A stretch of 6,817 nt of DNA. It comes from Planctomycetota bacterium. GTDB lineage: Bacteria; Planctomycetota; UBA1135; GCA-002686595. Below, piece by piece: positions 1-4,126 of the stretch; the stretch's first letter is position 1, and each line of letters begins with the position of its first letter. The DNA lies in assembly GCA_004296785.1 (NCBI GenBank), contig SCVU01000027.1, positions 1-6,817 on the forward strand. The letters run 5' to 3'. The notes beneath the pieces were generated by a model. The model was not told the origin of the DNA. It searched no databases and saw nothing but the letters and a program-made list of their open reading frames with translations. A program made the position numbers and the translations under genes.

Positions 1-1
1 G

Positions 2-259
2 CTCGGCGTGCGGCTGCGGCAGGCCGGAGCGAATCCGTTCGCGATCGGCGCACAGGTGCGCGTCAGCGCCGGCGGCCGCACGTGGCTGCGCGAGCTGCGC
101 GCCGGCACGAGCTACCTCGCCGGCAATCCACCCGAGCTGCACTTCGGCCTCGGCGCGCTCGCGAAGATCGATGCGATCGAGGTGCGCTGGCCGGACGGCG
201 TGCGCACGCAGCACGCGGCCGCCGAGCTCGATCGATGGATCGCGCTGCGGCGCGAGTGA
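2..259 (+). CDS. ASPIC/UnbV-domain protein (CRTAC1-like / FG-GAP repeat family), C-terminal fragment
   Basis: The frame is open from the left edge of the window and ends at TGA 257-259, giving the last 85 residues of a longer protein. The stretch NPFAIGAQVRV, then GGRTWLRELRAGTSYL, then LHFGLG and IEVRWPDG matches the ASPIC/UnbV domain, which normally sits at the C-terminus of secreted FG-GAP/VCBS beta-propeller proteins related to cartilage acidic protein 1. That domain is usually followed by only a few residues, as here, so the gene end is credible. Proteins of this type are generally exported and their biochemical role is mostly unknown. The N-terminal propeller and any signal peptide lie outside the window. 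The gene converges on the AhpD-like gene with only 15 bp between the two stop codons. Domain recognition is strong; function is not known. Confidence 0.85.
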   Translation, partial: LGVRLRQAGANPFAIGAQVRVSAGGRTWLRELRAGTSYLAGNPPELHFGLGALAKIDAIEVRWPDGVRTQHAAAELDRWIALRRE

Positions 260-274
260 CGGCCGCCGCGCGCG

Positions 275-853
275 CTAGCCGGGCGGCGGGTAGCCCGGCA
301 TGTCGGGCTCGAGATCGACGTGCAGCGCGTCGGCGACGCGGTTGATGTAGTTGAAGTACGCGACGATCTGCGCCGCCTCGTGCAGCGCGACGTCGTCGAG
401 GCCCTGCGCGCGCAGCTCGTCGAGCGCGCCGCGGTCCATGCGGCCGGGCGCGCGCGTCAGGCGCTCGGCGAACGCGCACAGCGCGCGCTCGCGCGAGGAG
501 AGCTCCGCCTTGCGCCAATCGTCCGCCACGGACGCGATCCACGCGTCGGCCGCGTCGGCAGGGAGTGTTCGGACCTCGGCACGGAGGTCCGCCGCGTGCG
601 CGTGCGTTCAGTAGTGGCAGTCGTTCGCGCGGCTCGTGACGACCGCGAGCAGCTCGCGCTCGCGCCGCGGCAGCGCGCCCGGCCCGTGCATCAGCGCGAG
701 GTACAGCCCCATCGACGCGTCGAGCACGCGCGGCGACAGGCTCATGATCCGCACGATCTGGTAGACGCGGCCGGCGCGCGCGACCGCGGCCGCGTAGCTC
801 GCCGCGAGCGGGCCGCTCGCCGCCGCCGGATCGATCGTGCGGATCCACGCCAT
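275..853 (-). CDS. AhpD-like / carboxymuconolactone decarboxylase-family peroxidase, probable selenoprotein (Sec at residue 82)
   Basis: Reading from ATG 853 to TAG 275 with the single internal TGA (610-608) taken as selenocysteine gives 192 residues, a normal length for the 'peroxidase-related' AhpD-like family. The first half starts MAWIRTID and contains HGPGALPRRERELLAVV followed by NDCHYU. The second half continues in the same frame to the usual ending AYFNYINRVADALHVDLEP. Family members have CxxC followed by His. Here C79-H-Y-U82 and H86 keep the spacing of the M. tuberculosis AhpD site (Glu118, Cys130, Cys133, His137), with E67 twelve residues before C79. Sec therefore replaces the more reactive second Cys. 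The expected role is thiol-dependent reduction of peroxides in the cytoplasm. An AGGA lies 10 nt before the start. It is the last gene of the minus-strand series, 44 nt after the DCC gene. Alternatives are a nonsense mutation or a sequencing error at TGC, but the downstream hairpin argues against both. Decoding needs selA, selB, selC and selD elsewhere in the genome. Confidence 0.85.
570..591 (-). promoter_or_regulatory. Bacterial SECIS-like hairpin (bSECIS)
   Basis: In the mRNA, CGGACCUC (591-584) and GAGGUCCG (577-570) form a perfect 8-bp stem closed by the 6-nt loop CGUGCC (583-578). The stem begins 16 nt after the UGA and the loop begins 24 nt after it. The second loop base is G (582) followed by U (581). 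Known bacterial SECIS elements lie inside the reading frame just downstream of the Sec codon, with an apical loop roughly 16-37 nt from it and a conserved G among the first loop bases that SelB recognises. This hairpin meets all of those criteria. Stem and loop were found by eye, so the folding energy is not calculated. Confidence 0.75.
608..610 (-). other. In-frame UGA, proposed selenocysteine codon
   Basis: On the minus strand the codons run TGC CAC TAC TGA ACG CAC GCG CAC, so the TGA takes the place of the second Cys codon of the family's CxxC motif. The frame stays open and family-like for 81 codons upstream and 110 sense codons downstream. A Cys-to-Sec exchange at a redox-active Cys is the classic selenoprotein pattern, and AhpD-like selenoproteins are a known class. 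The recoding itself is inferred from sequence. Confidence 0.83.
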
Positions 854-897
854 GGGCCGCGGATCCTAGCGCAGCGCCGCGCTCCGCGCGCCCGTGC

Positions 898-1317
898 TCA
901 GGGATCGAAGCGCGCGAGCTGCGCGGGCGGCAGCAGCGGGCATGCGCTCTTCGGCGCCGCGAACAGACGGCGCCGCGAAGCCGCGACCGCGCGATAGCCG
1001 AGGTCGGAAAGCGGCGCCGGGATCGCGGCGAGCAGCGCGCCGAGCGCGCTCCACGCGCCCGGCAGCTCGCGCAGCGCGGCCGCGATCGCGCGCGAGCGGA
1101 CGAGCAGCGGCTCGCCCGCGGCGCGCCGCACGGCGAGCGAATCGGGCAGCGCCGCGCGCTCGGCCGGCGCGGTCTCGGCGACGAACGTCGGGCCGGCCAG
1201 CGGCGCGAAGCGCAGTCGCGCGCGCGCGTCGCGCGCGACGAGGAAGCGCACGCTGCGGTGGCACAGCCCGCAGCTGCCGTCGTAGTAGACGCGCACGTGG
1301 TCGCCGCGCTCGGCCAT
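898..1317 (-). CDS. DCC-family (DUF393) thiol-disulfide oxidoreductase-like protein
   Basis: 139 residues from ATG 1317 to TGA 898. The N-terminus VRVYYDGSCGLCHRSVRFL carries the family signature DxxCxxC (D13, C16, C19), followed by RLRFAPLAG, and near the C-terminus a conserved-looking Cys-Pro (SACPLLP, C126). Length and layout match the DCC family (YuxK-like), small thioredoxin-fold-like cytoplasmic proteins presumed to act in thiol-disulfide exchange; substrates are not established. There is no signal peptide or membrane segment. A GAGG 7 nt before the ATG supports this start, and the upstream membrane-protein gene stops only 3 nt before it, so the two are very probably co-transcribed. A dithiol protein directly upstream of the proposed Sec peroxidase is a plausible functional pairing, for example as reductant, but that is only inference. 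Confidence 0.9.
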   Translation of the reverse strand: MAERGDHVRVYYDGSCGLCHRSVRFLVARDARARLRFAPLAGPTFVAETAPAERAALPDSLAVRRAAGEPLLVRSRAIAAALRELPGAWSALGALLAAIPAPLSDLGYRAVAASRRRLFAAPKSACPLLPPAQLARFDP

Positions 1318-1320
1318 GCG

Positions 1321-1725
1321 TCAGCCTCGCGGCGACTCCTGCGCCGGCATGCGCGGCGGCTGCGCGAGGCGCCAGCTCGTCTCGCTGCGCCGCTCGAAGG
1401 CGGCGATGCCGCGCATCAGCACGAGCGCCTCGAGCGAGAGCGCGATCAGCATGCCGCACAGGCCCGCGCGCAGCATCGCGGTCGTCTCCGGCAGCGCGAA
1501 CGAGGTCGCCTCGGCCACCGACAGCGGGCCCGCGAACAGCAGCCCGAGGAACGTGGCGAGCGGCACCATGACGACCGAGTACTGCGCCCAGAAGCGCGCG
1601 CGCGCTTCCGAGCCGCACACGTCGACGAGCACGTGGGTCAGCGCCGGGCGCAGCGCCAGCGCGATCACGAGCGCTGCGGCGACGAGCACCGCTGCGCAGG
1701 AACAGAATCCGAGGATCGGTGTCAT
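1321..1725 (-). CDS. Small three-helix membrane protein, unknown function
   Basis: 134 residues, from ATG 1725 to TGA 1321. I do not recognise a family. Three hydrophobic segments are visible: about residues 6-28 (ending in IALALRPAL), 46-67 (around VVMVPLATFLGLLFA) and 84-107 (around LCGMLIALSLEALVLM). A polar, proline-rich C-terminal tail of about 25 residues follows. Cysteines occur at 8, 10, 37 and 90. The start overlaps the stop of the DUF2071-like gene as ATGA, typical of translational coupling. An in-frame ATG 15 nt upstream (1740) is possible, but the GGAG placed just after it favours 1725. The same frame continues far upstream without a stop, but that part is antisense or out-of-frame shadow of the DUF2071 gene. 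Location in an operon with a DCC protein, whose family often neighbours membrane proteins, is the only clue to role. Confidence 0.75.
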   Translation of the reverse strand: MTPILGFCSCAAVLVAAALVIALALRPALTHVLVDVCGSEARARFWAQYSVVMVPLATFLGLLFAGPLSVAEATSFALPETTAMLRAGLCGMLIALSLEALVLMRGIAAFERRSETSWRLAQPPRMPAQESPRG

Positions 1726-2627
1726 GGCGTGGTTCTCCATCCGCTCGACGGGGATTCGCCGCCGGCGACGGCGAGTGCTGCGGTGCGCAGCCGCGCCGCG
1801 CGCGGCGCGCTCATCCAGCCCGGCGCGTCGCGCTCGGACTCGGCGTACAGCGACGAGCGCCCCCAGACCTGCGGCGTGTCGTGCATGTGCAGCACGCAAT
1901 CGAGTTCGAGCGGCAGCTCGAAGCTCGCGGCGAGGTGCTCGATCAGCGCGAACGACCAGCTCGACGCGTGGCAGAAGCGCACGTCCCAGTCGGGGTACTC
2001 GATGCGCTGGAACGACAATCGGCGCGTGCCCCAGTCGTAGCCGCACGAGCCGTCGAGCTCGAAGACGAAGCGCGTCGCGGCATCCGCATCGGCGAACGCG
2101 CTCGTCGCGGGCGGCTGCTTCGACAGCGCGTCGAGGCGGCCCTCGAAGCGACCGCTGCCGAGGGGATCGCGCGCCTCGCACTCGAGCGCGTAGCTCGTGG
2201 CGTCCTCGCGGCGGCAAAAGCGCGAGATCTGCTTGCGGAAGTGCGAGAAGCGCCGGCCGCACCAGCCGAGCAGGTGCGACGACGAATCCGAGCGCAGCGT
2301 GTAGTACGCGCGCAGCGTGCGCCCGTGGCGGCGGATGCGCGCGGAGATCCGGCACAGCATGTCGTTGTTCTGGATCGGCGGCACGGGCAGCCAGCCCAGG
2401 CGCACGACGTGGAAGTCGCACGCGCACATGCTGAGCATCCCCTGCCCGGTCCCCGGCACTTCATCGGGCTCGATCGAGGCCGGCAGCACGCGGCGCAGGT
2501 GGTCCAGCGGCACGCGCCAGTTCACGGTGAAGCGGCGGTTCGTGTAGGACGCGACTTCGATCGGCTGCGGGCCGATGCGGCCGAGCCGCTCGTGCAACCG
2601 TCGACTGAGCTCGAGATGACCGCTCAT
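1722..2627 (-). CDS. DUF2071-like (YqjF-like) conserved protein
   Basis: 301 residues from ATG 2627 to TGA 1722. The pattern of an N-terminal FTVNWRVPLDHLRRVLP, then CACDFHVVRLGWLPVP, followed by a long beta-rich body with FRKQISRF and LDGSCGYDWGTRRLSFQRI, resembles the DUF2071/YqjF family, which is related to the acetoacetate-decarboxylase fold. Those proteins keep 'W..vp...L..llP' followed by a 'v.f.f.....g.PvP' element. No catalytic role is established for the family. There is no signal peptide or membrane segment. The start overlaps the epimerase stop (ATGA at 2627-2624) and has a purine-rich GAGGGG just upstream. Its stop in turn overlaps the membrane-protein start. Cys residues are unusually numerous for the window (for example 68, 70, 92, 123, 138, 150, 195, 219, 244), which may matter in a redox setting. 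Family assignment is by eye and moderate. Confidence 0.75.
   Translation of the reverse strand: MSGHLELSRRLHERLGRIGPQPIEVASYTNRRFTVNWRVPLDHLRRVLPASIEPDEVPGTGQGMLSMCACDFHVVRLGWLPVPPIQNNDMLCRISARIRRHGRTLRAYYTLRSDSSSHLLGWCGRRFSHFRKQISRFCRREDATSYALECEARDPLGSGRFEGRLDALSKQPPATSAFADADAATRFVFELDGSCGYDWGTRRLSFQRIEYPDWDVRFCHASSWSFALIEHLAASFELPLELDCVLHMHDTPQVWGRSSLYAESERDAPGWMSAPRAARLRTAALAVAGGESPSSGWRTTP
1735..1738 (-). promoter_or_regulatory. Shine-Dalgarno GGAG that selects the membrane-protein start at 1725
   Basis: On the minus strand GGAG lies 9 nt before ATG 1725 and inside the second and third codons after the alternative ATG 1740. This favours the shorter product starting MTPILGF, which also produces the ATGA overlap with the upstream gene. 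Confidence 0.5.
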
Positions 2628-3505
2628 GCGCCCCTCTTCGCGAACAGCTGCGCGAGCGCCGGTTCGAGCGCCGCGTAGCGGAAGCGGAATCCGTCGGACG
2701 TGAGCCGCGCCGGCACGACGTGCTGTCCGGTCAGCAGCACCTCGGCGACCTCGCCGAGCATCAGCTTCAGCGCGAAGCCCGGCACGTTCGGCAGGAACAC
2801 CGGCCGGCCGAGCGCCTTGCCGAGCCCTTTCGCGAACGCGCGCATGTCGACGGGCTCGGGCGCGGTCGCGTTGTACGCGCCGCTCGCCGTGCCGCTCTCC
2901 GCGAGGTGCGCGAGCGCGTCGCACAGATCGTCGCGGTGGATCCAGCTCACCCACTGCCGGCCGCTGCCGAGCGGCGCGCCGAGGCCGAGCCGGAACGGCG
3001 GCAGCATGTTCTTCAGCGCGCCGCCGCTCGGCGCGAGCACGACGCCGATGCGCGCGTGGCACGTGCGCACGCCGGCCGCGCGCGCCGGCTCGGCGGCCGC
3101 CTCCCAGTCGCGGCACAGCCCGGCCAGGAAATCGTGGCCGGCGGGACTGTGCTCGACGAGCCCGCGCGCGTCGCTCGGGCCGTAGTACCCGACGGCGGAA
3201 GCGCTGACGAAGACCGGCACGCGCGCCTGTGCGCACACGCGCGCGAGCAGCGCGGTCGTGCCGACGCGGCTCGTGCGCAGCTCCTGCTTGCGCCGCGCGT
3301 TCCAGCGCTTGTCGAACAAGTTCTCGCCGGCGAGGTTGATGACCGCGCCCGCGCCCACGGCGGCCGCCGCGAGCGCGCGCTCGTCCCAGCCGACGCCCGC
3401 GCCCGGTTCGCGCGTGATGCCGACGACTTCGTGACCGCGCTCGCGCAGGCGCTCGGCGAGCCGCGCGCCCACGAATCCACGGATGCCGGACAAGAGAACT
3501 CTCAT
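2624..3505 (-). CDS. TIGR01777-family NAD(P)-binding epimerase-like protein (extended SDR)
   Basis: 293 residues from ATG 3505 to TGA 2624, the normal length for the TIGR01777/YfcH family. The Rossmann nucleotide-binding motif GxxGxxG is at 7-13 (SGIRGFVGARL). It is followed by INLAGENLFDKRW (56-68), the family's SASAVGYYG motif (101-109), DFLAGLCRDWE (125-135), WVSWIHRDDL (195-204) and a C-terminal DUF1731-type region (about 240-290, ending around LTSDGFRFRYAALEPAL). These proteins look like nucleotide-sugar epimerases but their substrates are unknown. E. coli and plant relatives are linked to cell division or plastid function without a settled reaction. The first glycine-rich motif has Ser-Gly-Ile-Arg where Thr-Gly-Ala-Thr is usual, a mild variation. 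GGAG lies 9 nt before the start, in the 13-nt gap after the regulator. It is the second gene of the proposed operon. Confidence 0.93.
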   Translation of the reverse strand: MRVLLSGIRGFVGARLAERLRERGHEVVGITREPGAGVGWDERALAAAAVGAGAVINLAGENLFDKRWNARRKQELRTSRVGTTALLARVCAQARVPVFVSASAVGYYGPSDARGLVEHSPAGHDFLAGLCRDWEAAAEPARAAGVRTCHARIGVVLAPSGGALKNMLPPFRLGLGAPLGSGRQWVSWIHRDDLCDALAHLAESGTASGAYNATAPEPVDMRAFAKGLGKALGRPVFLPNVPGFALKLMLGEVAEVLLTGQHVVPARLTSDGFRFRYAALEPALAQLFAKRGA

Positions 3506-3518
3506 GACATCACGCTCC

Positions 3519-4064
3519 TCATGCGCTCGTCTTTCCGCGGCGTCGCCGCGAGTTCGCGGTTCCGATCAACATCTTGAGCCCGAGCTTCTGCACCATGCCG
3601 CCCTTCAGGAACGAGTCGGCCATCGAATCGGCGAGTCCGATCAGCGCCTCGATCGACGCGAGCCGCTCGCGCAGCACCGCCGCGTCGGCGCTCTTGTCGC
3701 GCTCGAGGCGGCCGCCCCACTCGCGCAGGTTCGAGAGCAGCGGGTCCCACTCCAGGCGCTTGCGCGCGTGGATGATGTTGCGGATCGCGCGCTCGAGGTC
3801 GGCCTCGACGCGGTAGGCGACGCGCCGCGAACCCGACTCCTGCTCCTGGATCACCAGGCCGAGGTCGACGAGCTCGCGCGCGGCCATGCTGACGGCGCCG
3901 CGGCTCATCTGCAGCGCCTCCATCAGTTGCTCAGCGCTCAGGCTCTCGTCCTCGGACAGCAGCCACGCGTACAGGCGCCCGCTGGCCGGGCCGATGCCCC
4001 AGAAGTTCGACAGGCGCCCGAACAGCTGGGTCAGCGAACGCCGCACCTCGTCGATCTCGGCCAT
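3519..4064 (-). CDS. GbsR/MarR-family transcriptional regulator
   Basis: 181 residues from ATG 4064 to TGA 3519. The N-terminus RLSNFWGIGPASGRLYAWLL followed by LSAEQLMEALQMSRGAVSMA and RELVDLGLV is the winged helix-turn-helix of the GbsR branch of MarR regulators (about residues 20-90, recognition helix about 52-65). It continues through RRVAYRVEADLERAIRNII into a long helical region (about 95-170) expected to dimerise or bind ligand, and ends in a basic tail (SRRRRGK). GbsR relatives mostly repress adjacent genes in response to small molecules such as choline or glycine betaine; the ligand here is unknown. AGGA with a 7-nt spacer precedes the ATG. It is the first gene of the five- or six-gene series, and an AT-rich inverted repeat lies 28 bp upstream, so autoregulation of the whole operon is likely. 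Confidence 0.92.
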   Translation of the reverse strand: MAEIDEVRRSLTQLFGRLSNFWGIGPASGRLYAWLLSEDESLSAEQLMEALQMSRGAVSMAARELVDLGLVIQEQESGSRRVAYRVEADLERAIRNIIHARKRLEWDPLLSNLREWGGRLERDKSADAAVLRERLASIEALIGLADSMADSFLKGGMVQKLGLKMLIGTANSRRRRGKTSA

Positions 4065-4070
4065 GCGCGA

Positions 4071-4099
4071 ATCCTACCCGCCCAGGCCTGAACTTTCAA
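4071..4099 (-). promoter_or_regulatory. Weak sigma-70-like promoter candidate for the GbsR operon
   Basis: On the minus strand TTGAAA (4099-4094) and TAGGAT (4076-4071) are separated by 17 bp. The -35-like box overlaps the left operator arm, which would suit repression. Initiation about 7 nt downstream of the -10 would fall on or next to ATG 4064 and give a leaderless message. However, the same TAGGAT contains an AGGA that reads well as a Shine-Dalgarno sequence, and both cannot be in use on one transcript. A more upstream promoter remains possible. Confidence 0.3.
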
Positions 4100-4113
4100 T
4101 ATGTACTGAAAGT
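4092..4113. promoter_or_regulatory. Inverted-repeat operator candidate upstream of the GbsR gene
   Basis: ACTTTCA (4092-4098) and TGAAAGT (4107-4113) are exact 7-bp inverted arms separated by 8 bp (ATATGTAC). The arm centres are about 15 bp apart, suited to a dimeric winged-helix regulator. The element is strikingly AT-rich in this GC-rich window and is the only such patch nearby. It lies in the 62-bp gap between the oxidoreductase stop and the regulator start, the expected place for an autoregulatory operator. The arms and location are seen; binding by the adjacent GbsR protein is inferred. Confidence 0.65.
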
Positions 4114-4126
4114 AAGACGGCCCGAT

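Noticed and set aside
278..309. GC-rich hairpins at the convergent gene ends (GCCGGGC 278-284 with GCCCGGC 293-299; AGCCCG 292-297 with CGGGCT 304-309) as a terminator
   Set aside because: Neither is followed by a T-run on either strand, both lie inside the coding end of the AhpD-like gene, and such pairings arise easily at this GC content.
275..529. Stand-alone 84-residue minus-strand gene starting at ATG or GTG near 529
   Set aside because: Its start is an internal GTG (Val) codon of the longer AhpD-like frame. The 26 codons upstream of it are in frame and link it to the N-terminal half through the TGA.
275..853. Pseudogene by nonsense mutation
   Set aside because: The only lesion is TGA exactly at the redox Cys, the frame is otherwise intact with normal codon use, and a SECIS-like hairpin follows. 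It cannot be fully excluded without genome context.
1726..2427. N-terminal extension of the membrane protein to a 368-residue protein
   Set aside because: The extension lies over the DUF2071-like gene in another frame and is Arg/Ala-rich, typical of shadow frames in GC-rich DNA. A good start with a ribosome site exists at 1725.
320..3577. Long plus-strand frames opposite the minus-strand genes (for example 320-997, 1258-2040, 1719-2678, 2720-3577)
   Set aside because: Their products are low-complexity Arg/Ala/Ser-rich sequences without family features, while the opposite strand encodes recognisable proteins over the same bases.
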